Assembly (NCBI GenBank): GCA_003586115.2
Contig: QVOM02000073.1
Span: forward strand, 45,059,469 to 45,123,468
DNA: 64,000 nt
Direction: 5' to 3'
Origin: Salvator merianae
Taxonomy: Eukaryota; Chordata; Lepidosauria; Squamata; Teiidae
Program-made: the position numbers and the translations under genes
Notes under the pieces: model-generated
The model's input: the letters and a program-made list of their open reading frames with translations, nothing else
The model's database searches: none
Told to the model about the DNA's origin: nothing
Shown here: positions 47,497 through 59,070 of the stretch, piece after piece
Layout of the letters: every line of letters begins with the position of its first letter
Position numbering within the stretch: the first letter of the stretch is position 1

Positions 47497-48862
47497 TGCA
47501 TAGCCACACAATAGGCACCATGTTGTGCTCTGTGTAATCAGCTTTATGATAAGCAAGTACACCATAGGCACAGTAGCTGTTTCCGTGCCTGTTCTGTCAC
47601 TCAGAATCTCCTCAGAAAATGTGGGCACAGTGTGGCATGTCGCCAAGGAGTGCCCTTGAGAGAGGTTCTATCAATCACTCATTGTGGCTCAGTTTTCCAT
47701 TACTCCACAAGGGCTTGGGCTGGCTCACTAGCTCTGATTTCTGGAAATTTCCTCAGAGCTTTCAGAAATCCACTGGATTTCCTAAGTCTCTGTGGGCAGA
47801 CTTTCTTAACAGATTCCCTCATCAGCATGGTTTTAAAATAACCTTCATCAGATGTGGTCTGACCGTGACAGCCTGAACACCATCCCTAAATCCAGACCCC
47901 CCTCATAATCTGAAAGAAAGACAAACTGTTTTGGACCAGTGCTTATGCTTTAATAGATGTTTTATGAATGGCTTTGAGATTATTTTTAATGGGAAATATT
48001 TTAAAAAATTAAATATTTAAAATAAATAAATAAATCATGATATTCATGGAGGCCATAAAATCCCAAGCTACAGTGGCAGTCACAGCACAAATATTGAAGT
48101 CTCCCAATATTATAGTGCTAGGGTCCTTCAACATCATTGGCTACGCAACAGAACAACCACATGCCAACCTGCCTCATTGGCCCAACATCAGGCCAAGGCC
48201 CCAATAGGCTGCCTCAGCTTGGAGTGGTTATCTTATGCGTAGGATGGTATTTCTATAGACCAGCTCCCCACCTCACTGCTCAAGCCTTGGTTCAGAGCTA
48301 CGCTGAAAAGAAAGATGGGTAAGACTGGGTAAGATCCTTTCTACCTAGTTCATCCAACCAGATTACATTATACCAGATAATGTATGCTATGCCAACTCCG
48401 CCTTTCACAGTCAAATTATAAATCTAATCCTTCAACAACAGGGTGTTGGTGAGGGGAAGAATGGAATAAGGAGGTGAAAGGAATGATTATGTATAACCAT
48501 CAGGACTCTTTGTGTCTACAAGGTCTTGATCCCTTAACCCCATGCCATCCTAAGCTTGTGATTTGTGATAGATAGGCTCTCCAGATGTAATTCTTCCCTT
48601 TCAACTGCCTATGGTTCCTTTGTCGTTCCTGGCAGGCCCTTTCTGTCTTAAAACCAGGTACCTAGGGATAAGAGAGCAGGAGAGACAGATGCCTCTGGGC
48701 TGCCATGTCCCCTACCCATATGGAGGAGCTTGCTGTCCACACAGAGTACAATGCATATGGTTCTCCAGCAGGCCCCCAGTATCCAATAAAACCCAAGTGG
48801 GATTGGCTTTCTGCATAGGCTCATCTTGTTTGCCTGATCATTGGTCTTGGTGTTTACTTATT
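47497..48862. other. Intergenic, nothing recognised
   Basis: No gene; a short (AAATA)n-like tail near 48000-48035 may mark an old LINE end. Confidence 0.4.
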
Positions 48863-49208
48863 GACCCTTTCTGCACTGGGCCTTATTCCAGATTCCTTTC
48901 CAGAATAGGTGTCCTGCCATCTGCATGCTGGGACAGACTATGACCAGGATCTGACATAGTCTGCACTAAGAACATAGGAGGAGCTCTTGCTGGATCAGGC
49001 CATAGCCTATCTAGTCCAGCATCCTGTCTCACACAGTGGCCCACCAATTGGGTTCTGGGCATTCTCAAGCAGAATACAAAGGCAAAACCTTCACCTGCTC
49101 TTGACTCCCCACAAATGGCAGTTAGAGGCATCCTGCCTGTCTAGCATGCACATGGCAGGCCCCTATTCCAGGATATAGTCTGGAATAAGGCCTGGTGCAA
49201 AAAGGGCC
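48863..49208. mobile_element. GGCCC-type MITE split by a CR1 insertion, TSD ATT
   Basis: Left half 48863-48967 and right half 49142-49208 together equal the 180-bp MITE seen at 29348 and 44553. ATT flanks both outer ends (48860-48862, 49209-49211). Confidence 0.85.
48966..49141 (-). mobile_element. CR1-type LINE 3' end nested in a MITE
   Basis: AAGAACATAGGAGGAGCTC, TATCTAGTCCAGCATCCTG, CACACAGTGGCCCACC and TTCTGGGCATTCTCAAGC are the inverted squamate CR1 3' end. It sits exactly where the MITE is interrupted. Confidence 0.8.
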
Positions 49209-49211
49209 ATT

Positions 49212-51470
49212 TCACTTTGTGCCTGTTTCTGGTGTCTGTCTGCACCTTATAAGGGCCCCATCTTGCTTTAGGGGCACAATTTCAGTTTAGTGGCACCCTG
49301 GTGAAGTCCAGCAGTCAGAAGACACCCATTCACTTTCACTGCTGCCATTTGGTGTTGGGACCACTCCAAGCTTGCTATACCCCTGGGATCATTATACTGT
49401 CACAGGTTTTCTGTAGTAAAATAATATTATTAAGTGGTTGCTTCTGAAACAGTGAACAGAGAACCATAAGGGAAGTTGATCAAGCCTGGCATTTAACCAG
49501 GTAGGAAAGATAGGGTTACCCTTTGAAATAGAGGGTAAGGTTCCTGTTAGTTTAATAATTTCATAGAAGAGGGGATTTCAGCAGATCTTTCCTCCATGAC
49601 AATAAATGCAGCTATTAAAGAATCAGAGACTGTGTCTTTTTCTTCTTCTTCATATAACCCTAGATAAAGAGGATTTCTTTTATCAACTCAAAATTGTAGA
49701 GGCAGGTACAGCTCCATTTTTCTTCGCCAATTGACCAGATGCCCTAAATGACAGGCTAACCGTTTGTTTTCGTTCCTGTCATAAGGGTTTAGTTTACAAT
49801 GTACAGTGGTTGTACTTAGCATTCTTTCAGAGCTTTGTGTGAGTGGGGGAAGCGTTTTTTAAAAAGGAGATTTCTAGAAGGACGCTGTTGACCAGCTTCA
49901 GTATTGTTGCATAATCTGTTATTTGTCCTCCCATATGTACAAAGCCAAAATTTCACAACAAGCTGTGGAAAAGGAAAAGAAAACAAGGAGTCGATAACAG
50001 CAGAATGTACAATTGCATTTGCAAAGCTAATTTCTAACGGGAAGAGAACAAAGAACATTTATGCATTGTGACAATATTGCCTGGGTCAACAAAATAAATC
50101 TTTACTTTCTTTCTTTCTTTCATCATTTCCTCAGCTGTCCAACCAAAGCCACAAGATTCAATGTTATTGTTGAGGTTTATAAATGGAAGTTCTTATGGTT
50201 CTGTTGATCTTTTTGTGATACGCTCCATGAAGATAGGAATTTTGTAATAACATCTAAAGCCTGCTAATGCAAGATGTATCAGTCCACCAGATTAGGTATG
50301 AGGAAGTTGACCGCAGTTCAAGAGTACAAGTTGTATTGAATGCGGCTTATGTCTTTCACTGTCAACATACTGCCCCTGCCCCAGCAACAACCTGCACTGA
50401 AGTAGTGAGGATTTTTCAGCAAGGCCATCTCTATAACAGACACAAGAATTGCTAAAGTGAGACTAGAGCAAAAACTGGCCTTCCCTTTAAGTGCACCCTT
50501 CTGCAGTGCAACTTTTTGCATATTAAAATTTTTGCAACGTGCCGGGGGATTGAATTTGCTCCATGTGTCCTCCTGTCCCATTGGCATGGGGTGCTGTGGA
50601 GAGTGGTAGACTTCAATGTCCTTCCAAAGCATTTTGAACACTTTGTGGAGGCAGAACTTTAGATACAAAGAAACCTCTAACTCTTGGATTCTAGGTTTGT
50701 CTACCCTGTTCTTCATTGTTCACATTGCTCTGGGTTTTGCCTTGCCCCTTCCTTTGTACCTTGCCTTATTTTCCAGGTCCTGGAACCTATCAGCTTTCCC
50801 CCAGCTCCTCAGGTTCTCAGTGGTGAGTTGCCTCAGGTTGTGATCCCTTGGTTCTGATTTTCAGACTGTTTTCTGACTTCCCCTGTGCTCTACCTTTGTT
50901 TACTATTTCTTATGTTGGCTGAGTTTGAGTTCTCAGCTTATATATGGACTTTGGTTTAGAGGTCAGTCCTAAAGGAGATGTCTGACTTACTCCCAAGGAG
51001 AGCTTAGCCGGACCTTATCCTAAAACCTTGTGAATGGCAGCACTTTCCCCCGTGGCCTTTGATATAAATAGTGCCCCTGTTTTCCTGCTGCTGCCAAATT
51101 CTTTCTGCTTCTGCTATAACTGCTGCTCTGTTGGCTCGCCTGCTTCTTTTCCAACTCCCGTTCTGTTGCTCTTTTGCCACCAGGCCATCCCCTGCTTTGT
51201 TGCTGGATGGTTGGTCCTGACTCCCCATTGGCCAGTTATGCCGTCTACAGCCTGGAAGTGCTGGTGTCCCTGTGAATGGGCAACTGGACATTTGTGCTAT
51301 TCAAAACAAATTGCTGTGAATGCCTGCATTTTTGTGCTAAATGGCCAGTTACTGCACTTCTTTTAACTGCTGGTTTATAGCACACTGAGAGCATGTTAAC
51401 TGCTCCCTGTATACTGGTGTTTGAATGTAGACAGCCCTGTTGACATGGCTTGGCCTTTGGCAGCAAAGGC
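49212..51470. other. Intergenic, no gene recognised
   Basis: Mixed sequence with short pyrimidine tracts; none of the frames resembles a protein I know. Confidence 0.4.
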
Positions 51471-51646
51471 TCGTCTCTTTAAGTGCGGATATTTGCATGT
51501 CGCTGGAAAGGGAGATTGCTGGCTGTGGGGTGTGTGTTTTGCTGCACCAGGCCGCTGCAAGACCCACCCAGGGAGAGGCGTGTTTTCGCAGCCAGCAAGC
51601 TCCCCTTCCAGCGACATGCGAACACCCGCACTTAAAGCCATGAGCC
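51471..51646. mobile_element. Foldback MITE with CTTTAAGTGCGG ends
   Basis: The left arm CTTTAAGTGCGG...GCATGTCGCTGG...GCTGGCTG is matched inverted on the right (CAGCCAGC...CCAGCGACATGC...CCGCACTTAAAG), arms about 55 bp around a GC-rich centre. Confidence 0.8.
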
Positions 51647-53517
51647 ATTGGTGGCCTTTGGGTATGAAGTGATCTGCCAATACTTCTAAAAAAAATTAAA
51701 AATCAGCTCAAGAACCCATGGGGAGACAGAGGAGTCAGATCTGTCTGTGACTGGAGTAGTGACAGGGGACATGGATTTGGGTGCCCACTCCTGTGGACAC
51801 CATAGTACATGTCAGACTGGTTCTCCTCCTTTGCTGCACCTCTCAGATTTACGATAGGTAAGTGCCCACCCTTGCCACTTTACCTGTCAGATGGGGGCAG
51901 CCACAATGTGCCACCTCAACAGCTGTCAGATCCAGGAGGGGTGTGTTTTTGCTGCTGCCACAGCTGTCAAACACAGGGTGGATGCTCCTCCTCCACCTGT
52001 CTAATTGAGCATCCACCTCCACCATGAATGGAGCAGCTGGCAGAACAGGGTGGGTTCTGTGGTGAGGAAGGCAGACAGCCCCATTTCTGTCAACTGCAGT
52101 CATGTGGGTTGGGTGCTCATACTTCACCTGCTAGGCCTTCTTCCTGCTGCTTATGCAGTAGTCACATCAGGTGAAACAGTAGTGCCCACACCCTGTTGCT
52201 CCAGACGGGGCTCCTGTCATGGTGATGAGATGCAGACACCATGCTGTGAGCTGTGCTGTTAAGCCAGAAGGGATTCCTTGTTCTGCTGAAGAGCACTCAT
52301 CGCATTTAATGAGATTCACAGCATGTAACTCCCCCACTGAATCCAAATTCAAGTTAGAAATTGCTGCCCTAAAGTCTGCTACAGCCTTTGCTGTATTACT
52401 GTTCATGGGGTGTTCTTTCCTCATTCTTGAGCTCAGGGTTACTGGTGAGAACCTGAATTCTTCCTGGGAGACCTCCAGGCATCTTGGACCTCATGAACTT
52501 GTATGCTAAGGTAGCCTGATCTCCTCCTGCCCAAATGTGAGATGTCTGTTGAGTTCCCTGCCTTTTTGGGAAACAGGTGTAGGTTGTGCTGGAGCAACGG
52601 CTGCCCTTGGGTGTTTGTGTGATCGTATGACTTGAGGCATCCAAACCTGAAAGGTTTGAAAGGTTGTTGATTGAGTACACTATGAGCCCAGCTGACATTC
52701 ACCTACATGTGCTCAGATATTTGCTTTTGGGACACAAGCTGAAATAATTTGCATGCTTGGGAAGTCATTTGCCTTCTACTGCAGTCAGAACTGTATTTGT
52801 TTTTGTAAAAATCCCAACTACTAAGTAACAGCCATGACTGAATCTGGACTATGAGCTTTGTATGCACCCTACTGTATTTATTTAATTGACAGCTTTTGCC
52901 TATATATTTATATATATATCAGCGGTGGTCCGTGCCTTTAAAAGCCGCTGTTCGCCTCCGCCCCTTCGCCGTTCATGGGGCCACCGAGCCTCTTTAGTGA
53001 CACAGCAGGTCAATTTTATTGTTTCACACTTGATTCTGAAAATGCACAGAGTGTCTAAACATAGATAGTAAATGCACAGGTTGATAATGGATTTACCATT
53101 GCTATAATAATAAATCATATTTGAATCATATACCAATTTTTCTTTCCTCTTAGCAGTGTGAACTTCATACAGAGGCTAGATTACCTCACTGTGAACTTCT
53201 CTATGACAAGGTATGTTTATGTTCTGTTGCTAATAATACTTTTATTTTGATATTTTCCAGCAGACACATAGTATGTAATAGCTTAGCTTGTTAAAGAACA
53301 TATTTAAACTATTTTCTTGTGTACATACCGTGTGTTTATTGAATTTTGAGTCTGAATTTTTACTCCTATATTGATTACTGAATTTTTCTAATACAGTGGT
53401 CTTCTAACTTGGTAAATATCTCTCCTGTTGATCTTCCCTGATTTTTGTGAATTGCTAACTGTGTTATGGTCAAAGTATTTTATTGGTTGTTTCCAAAGTT
53501 TCCACTGGTACTAAGAC
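51647..53517. other. Intergenic; unusual GC-rich patch at about 52920-52985
   Basis: The patch directly follows a (TA)n-like tract and is bounded by AT-rich sequence; it resembles neither a gene nor a repeat I can name. Confidence 0.4.
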
Positions 53518-53562
53518 AAGATGTTATCTTTACTTAGCACAGTTTAAGTTGCCTGGAAGTCA
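53518..53562 (+). repeat. Left copy of 45-bp direct repeat around L2
   Basis: AAGATGTTATCTTTACTTAG onward matches 54874-54918 at 42 of 45 positions. Confidence 0.9.
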
Positions 53563-54873
53563 GAGAAAGGCTCGTTCCAGTCTGGCTTCAGGCAGGGATC
53601 TGGCGCTGAAACTGCCTTGGTTGCTCTGATGGATGACCTCTATTGGGAGAGGAAAAGGGGCAATGCAACCCTGTTGGTTCTCTTTGCTCTCTCAGCGGCT
53701 GGAGTGGCTTTGGGGATTGGAACTTGGAGGTTCTGTCTTAATTCCTATCTCTGTGGTAGGTTCCAGAAAGTAGCAATGGGGAACTTTTGTTTGATGACCT
53801 GGGAGCTCTCTTGTAGAGTTGTCCAGGATCAGCCTGGTTTCCTATGCTCTTTAACATCTATATGAAGCTGCTGGGAGAGGTCATCAGGAATTTTGGAGTG
53901 AGGTGCCATCAGTATGCTGATGACACTCAACTCTATCTCTCCATTTCTTCTAAATCAGGGGAGGGAGTTGAGGTGCTTGATTGGTGCCTGGGGACAGTGA
54001 TGGGCTGAATATGGACCAATAAATTGAAGCTGAATTTAGGTAAGACAGAGATACTGTGCGTCATGAGGTCCCGAGTCCAGGAAGTTAAGAGGCACCCAAT
54101 TCTGAATGGGGTTGTTTTGTCCTAGAGAGGATGGGTGTGTTAGCTGAGGGTGCTCTTGGATTTGTCATTGTCATTTGAGACCCATGTGGCAGTGACAGTC
54201 AAGAGTCTACCTCTATGATTGGTTCACCAGCTTTGACCTTTCCTGGATAGGGATAACTTGAGCATGGTGATCCCCTCACTAGTAAGTTACAGACTGGAGT
54301 ACTGTAATGTGCTCTATGAAGGAGTTACCCTTGAAAATGGTCCAGAAGCTGGAACCAGTGCAGAATGCAGCAGCTTGAGTGCTGATGGGAGCCTCTGGCC
54401 AAATGCACATCATGCCTGTCCTGAAAGATCTGCACTGCTTGCCTATTCACTACTGAACCCAATCCAAGGTCTTGGTGTTAACCTACAGATCCTTAAATAA
54501 CCTGGACCCTGGTTGTTTGAAGGAGCACCTTCTCCCATATAGACCTGCCCGGGTATTGGGATCTCAAGGAGAGGGTTTTCTTGTAGTTCCTCCTCTCTCA
54601 GACGTGCAAAGGACAGGGACATGCAAGAGGGCCTTTTCTGTAGTGGCCCACAAACTCTGGAATAGCCTCCTGCTGGAGATTCACCAGGTGCCTATATTGT
54701 ATGGTTTTCGGCACCTGATTAAAACATACCTCTTCGCCCAGGCCTTTGATGTCTAGCTTCCTCTAGGGGGAAGAGGGACAGTTATATTTTTAATATGTTT
54801 TAAAATGTTTTATTGATCTTATTTTTATTGTTGTGAAGGGTGGGATATAAATTCTACAAATAAATAGCTAAAT
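53563..54873 (+). mobile_element. L2-type LINE, 5'-truncated, flanked by 45-bp direct repeats
   Basis: Plus strand: SGFRQGSGAETALVALMDDL-type start (53580), LFNIYMKLLGEVIRNFG, then YADDTQLYLSISS (53915) with the catalytic motif kept, C-terminal VLTYRSLNNLDPGCLKEHLL and FSVVAHKLWNSLLLEIHQ, 3' tail with (AAATA)n. Several frameshifts and an in-frame stop. Direct repeats 53518-53562 and 54874-54918 bound it exactly. Confidence 0.88.
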
Positions 54874-54918
54874 AAGATGTTACCTTTACTTAGCACAATT
54901 TAGGTTGCCTGGAAGTCA
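54874..54918 (+). repeat. Right copy of 45-bp direct repeat around L2
   Basis: AAGATGTTACCTTTACTTAG onward; partner of 53518-53562. Confidence 0.9.
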
Positions 54919-55035
54919 CATGAAGTCTGGAAAACATAAAAATTAATCAGAAAATGTTCCCAAATCAAAAACAAATTATGAGTAAAGATAACTAACCCCT
55001 GAAATACAGAGATTACTAATATCATTTTTGTGATG

Positions 55036-55074
<39 letters not shown>

Positions 55075-56140
55075 CCTTCTCCTTCTCCTTCTCCTTCTCC
55101 TTCTCCTTCTCCTTCTCCTTCTCCTTCTCCTTCTCCTTCTCCTTCTCCTTCTTCTCCTTCTTCTTCTTCTTCTTTGTCTTCTTATTATTATTAATGATAA
55201 CAAGACAATGTAAATGGAAATGCAAGAGAATATGAAAAATAATAAAATATTAACAACCATGTGTGACTATTCATTAAAACAGTTACAAGTGTTCTACATT
55301 AGGAGAACACCTCGTTGACCTGTTACTAAACCACATACTTCCTTGTAATTATATCAAGTGTAAAAATGCCAGATTAACCGTGGAGGATCATATTATTTCT
55401 GGAGAGAGCCATCTTGTAGGGGAAGAGGGTGAGAAGCTGGGGTTCTGCTAGATTGAGCGTGGATTTCCAGAAGGGGAAACCAAATTCCATTAAGTTTTGG
55501 GATGGATCCTTGTTCTTTCATTTGTTGCACTTGCGTGGTGATGTATTCTGAAGTTGCTGTGTCCCATAGATGTGCATACCATTTTTCCCCTGTAAAGGCA
55601 TCATCATTTTTCCACTTTTTTTGCTATTACCCATTTACCAGAAGTGAAAATGAATTTTAGAAAATGCTTGCTTTTTAGAGCATCATTTGCATCTAGGAAG
55701 AGATTTAATAGACTCAGTTCAGGGTAAGGAGGACCTCAAGTTTCAAGGATTTTTGTGAGTATTTAATCACCAGCACTATAGTTCATCATACAGTCTAGCT
55801 GAAAATAGATTGCCTAAAGGGATGTTAGCTGAGTGAAGATTTGTTTATATTACCTGGCTTTAAACCTTCAAATTAAATTTTGCTAGAATAGATGTTTCAC
55901 TTTTGAGGATCCTGAAGGGAGAGAGCGAGAGCTGGTTTATGAGATTATCTTGAATGAATCAGTATCCCTTTGTGCCTTAGCAGCAGTTGGCAAGCCTTTG
56001 GCAGGCACAGAGAAAGGCAGTGTGGAACTTGTTCCAGGACTTTGTCAACAGTTTGAGGATCTATTCTACAAACTGCCCTTTTCTCATCACTGTTTAGCAC
56101 ACATTTTTAGAAGTGCTGGTTTCATCCGCAGACCAGCTTT
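54919..56140. other. Intergenic apart from the compound microsatellite
   Basis: No gene or named repeat outside 55037-55183. Confidence 0.4.
55037..55183. repeat. (CTA)n, (CTTCTC)n, (TTC)n compound microsatellite
   Basis: A run of ACT/CTA units passes into a hexanucleotide array and then TTC units. The Arg/Ser-only open frame across it is an artefact of the repeat. Confidence 0.95.
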
Positions 56141-56633
56141 TCTCCCTGTTCACGCTTTTCACTAGTGAGTGTCTGCACACTTACTAGTGAAGTGCGTCCA
56201 CACTGTGTGGAGATCCTAGTGATCAGGAGCGGGTTACAGCCACTTCCAACCACTACTAGCTGCGGAGCACAAAATTATGTTCCACAGCTGTACCAGGAGC
56301 AGCTTGACTGCTCCCGGTATGCAGTGTTTGTACATACTTCTGGGCATAATTGCAGTTATTTCTGGGTGTGAACACTGCACTGTGTAGCTGTGGCACAGCA
56401 TGGCTGTGTCTGCACAGTTGTGCTGCACATTCCCAGTCGCCATGGCAGAGGCCGAACATTTGCTCCCTGGCTGCTACCATGGTGGGTGGCCAGCATTTGC
56501 ACTGTGAATGTTGGATGCCCTTTTCTGGGATGTTCCAGCCTTTACAGTGCAGATGGCCACCACAGTGTGGGGACTGTTCCATCCTGGCATGTTGGATTGC
56601 AAACATTCCAAGATGGAAAGTGCAAAAAGGCCC
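56141..56633. mobile_element. TIR DNA element, about 490 bp
   Basis: The left end CCCTGTTCACGCTTTTCAC and the inverted right end GGGCCTTTTTGCACTTTCC fit the family; interior CAGTCGCCATGGCAGAGGCC and CATTTGCACTGTGAATGTTG are shared with 32735-33126. Confidence 0.6.
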
Positions 56634-57106
56634 TATATTTAATGGACAAGCAGACAATTTCCTTTTGGACACAGGCTGCTCAAGCTGACCACGTGGCCAT
56701 TAAATTTGAACAGCTGGAGGCCCTTGGTTACTCCTTGGTGATGATATGGACAAAATGAAAACAACCAACAATCCCAAGTAGGATAGATCCAAAAAAACTA
56801 CCAAAAGGATCTATCTGTAAAAAGATATTGCATCTCACAGTATTGGGCCTAGACATTAGAAGGTGTGCCACTACTTGTATAAATAGGTATAACTATAATT
56901 CAGTTAAAGCAAACCTTTACGTATATCCAGTATGAAGTTCACCTTATAATTTTACAATTAGCAATCAAATAACAAATACAAAAAAGCTTTAAAAAGATGC
57001 ACCTATGGTAACAAATGTGACTGAAGCAAACTGTTTTTGACAATATGTAAATATATCTGTACTTAGTATTCCAGAAATTTCTGAAGTGCCAGCTATTGTA
57101 TTACGA
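56634..57106. other. Intergenic, nothing recognised
   Basis: AT-rich; no frame or repeat I can name. Confidence 0.4.
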
Positions 57107-57646
57107 TGCACAAAAAATCAAAGCAGGTGCAGAAGATCTTAAAAATTACTATTCCTTTTAAACCAGAATGTTATCTATTAGAGATAATAGAAAATAAGTT
57201 TCATAAGGTTAATGTTTTAATGCAATATATGGTAACTGCAGCTAGAAATTATGTGCATGCTAGACGTTTTGTGTATGCGCAAAAATGGAAAGGGGACAAA
57301 ATACCCATGGTGGACTATTGGCTGGTTAAAATGATGGACCTTGCTGAGATGGACAAATTGACTAATTTGTTGAGAAATGGGACTGTTGATAAGTTTTATA
57401 AAAACTGGAAACCCTTTATTGACTTTCTACAAGAATTAAAAAAAGAACTTGTTATTGCTGGTTTTGAAGAGTGAAGACAAAAAAAGATGGATCAGTAGAA
57501 GAAAAGAATCTAAAAAAACAGGAAGAGCATGAAATATGAAACAGAAACTTTTGAAGGAGGAGGAACTTGACATGTAAATAATGTTTAATCTATAAATTTT
57601 CCTTTGGGTTAAATGTATGTTTTATATACTTTGAATAAAAAAAAAA
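57107..57646 (+). mobile_element. L1 LINE, 5'-truncated ORF2 C-terminus with intact end
   Basis: A 122-codon open frame reads as the L1 ORF2 C-terminus (VQKILKITIPFKPECYLL, AQKWKGDKIPMVDYWLVK, DLAEMDKLTNLLRNGTV, FYKNWKPFIDFLQ), followed by a short 3' UTR, AATAAA and an A run at 57634-57646. The frame has no damage, so this insertion is younger than the L1 at 300-2216. Not a host gene. Confidence 0.85.
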
Positions 57647-57654
57647 GTTCTATG

Positions 57655-57735
57655 TAAATGGCTGGGAGAATTGAGGGTTTTAGTTTATGTCTGGAGGCAC
57701 CTCAGCTAATCTGGAAGCAGATTAATCAGGGGCAA
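57655..57735. repeat. Dispersed repeat of unknown class (copy 4)
   Basis: GGCTGGGAGAATTGAGGG then TTTTAGTTTATGTCTGGAGG resembles 13765-13820 and 19453. Confidence 0.4.
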
Positions 57736-57767
57736 CATCCTGTTGCAATGTAGGTGAAAAGGCAAGG

Positions 57768-57958
57768 TTAAGAACATAAAAGGAGCCCTTGCCAGATCAG
57801 GCCACAGCCGATCTAGTCCAGCATTCCATCTCACACAGTGGCCCACCTATTGCTTCTGGGCATTCTCAAACACAAGATAAAGACAGAACCTTCCCCTGCT
57901 CTTGACTCCCTGCAATTGGCCTTAAGAAGCATCTTGCCTGTCTCTCCAACCTGGAGAT
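57768..57958 (-). mobile_element. CR1-type LINE 3' end
   Basis: AAGAACATAAAAGGAGCCCT, GATCTAGTCCAGCATTCC, CACACAGTGGCCCACC and TTCTGGGCATTCTCAAAC: same inverted 3' end as at 26038 and 48966. Confidence 0.75.
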
Positions 57959-58264
57959 GAATGAGGTTGAACGAGCAGGAGGAAGAATGTGAGTTTCCCA
58001 CTCAGTATGAACGTCGTTGAAGAGAAAAAATGTGTTCATTTGTCTTTTGGTGCTGGTTGTTCCTGCATTGTGAGGCAGAACTAGTGCTATTTTAAATCTC
58101 TGTGAAAGAGCAAACCCGATCTTGGAATGCGATCTTGTACTCTGCAGCAAACAAAATGATGAAAGCCAGGACTATTGAATTTCCTCATTCATGTTTTCAT
58201 CTGAAACAAACGGCATTCTGTGTGAAGGCACAACAGTCCCTCCACTGTGCATGTGTGTGTGTGC

Positions 58265-58296
<32 letters not shown>

Positions 58297-58971
58297 AAGA
58301 TCAACAACATTGCAGTGGAGAAATAAAAAAAAAGGAGAGTCCAGAGGATAGCTGCAAGAAGGCAGGAGTCACAGATAAAGAGTATTATCTGAGCAACAAC
58401 TTGGGTAAAAAAGCTATTTTAAAAGGTATCGCTTTATTATAAAGCAGGAAATAGTATTATGTGCTACCTTCCAAGGAGCTGAAGATTTCACTGCATTGTA
58501 TGATTGTGGTACTATAATAAAACAGATGGCAAAATCTTCGATAGCGGCTGTTGTTACAAACCTGCAGCTCTTGGCATGGGTGGATAATGCTGGCCGGTTA
58601 TGGCTGACTGTGGTAACACAAGGCAACAGACCAGAAGGATAACCTACTTCTGGTGGTCCGTTGCTAGCATATAAAAACAAGGGCAGGTGAAACCACTTCA
58701 GGTCACTCACCTGGTTAAGGAGGAAGCCACCACTGGAGAACATCAGAAGCAGCAGCAGCAGCTGGTAGAGGTGCTTGCAGCAGCCACTTATGGATCGACT
58801 GAATTGTATAATTGTTGTACAGAAAATTTTATATTCAGGGTGTGTTCAGACACAGAATTTTTTGAGCGCCCCGTTCCATGAAACACCGTATCTGAAGACA
58901 TTCATAAAACAAGCATTTTTGTAAAGAGGGATTACTCTGAAAATGGATTTAAACAGTAGCACGGTGCTCCT
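57959..58971. other. Intergenic with (TG)n(AG)n at 58247-58296
   Basis: Only the compound microsatellite is recognisable. Confidence 0.45.
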
Positions 58972-59070
58972 AGGTAGCTGTGATAGCTCTCTGTTAGAAA
59001 AACTGCCTGGGAAGCAGAGGGTCATGGGTTCAATCCCCAGCATGTCCTCAGAAGAAGGCATTAGAGAACC
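58972..59070 (+). mobile_element. tRNA-derived SINE fragment
   Basis: TAGCTGTGATAGCTCTCTGT (A-box region), CTGCCTGGGAAGCAGAGGG (anticodon stem-loop-like) and GGGTTCAATCCCCAGCA (B box) in tRNA order. Truncated soon after the head. Confidence 0.7.

Noticed and set aside
54976..55260. Open frame encoding long Arg and Ser runs (minus strand)
   Set aside because: It is translation of the CTA/CTTCTC/TTC microsatellite.
57106..57474. A 122-residue plus-strand frame as a possible host gene
   Set aside because: It is the L1 ORF2 C-terminus with L1-type 3' end and A run.
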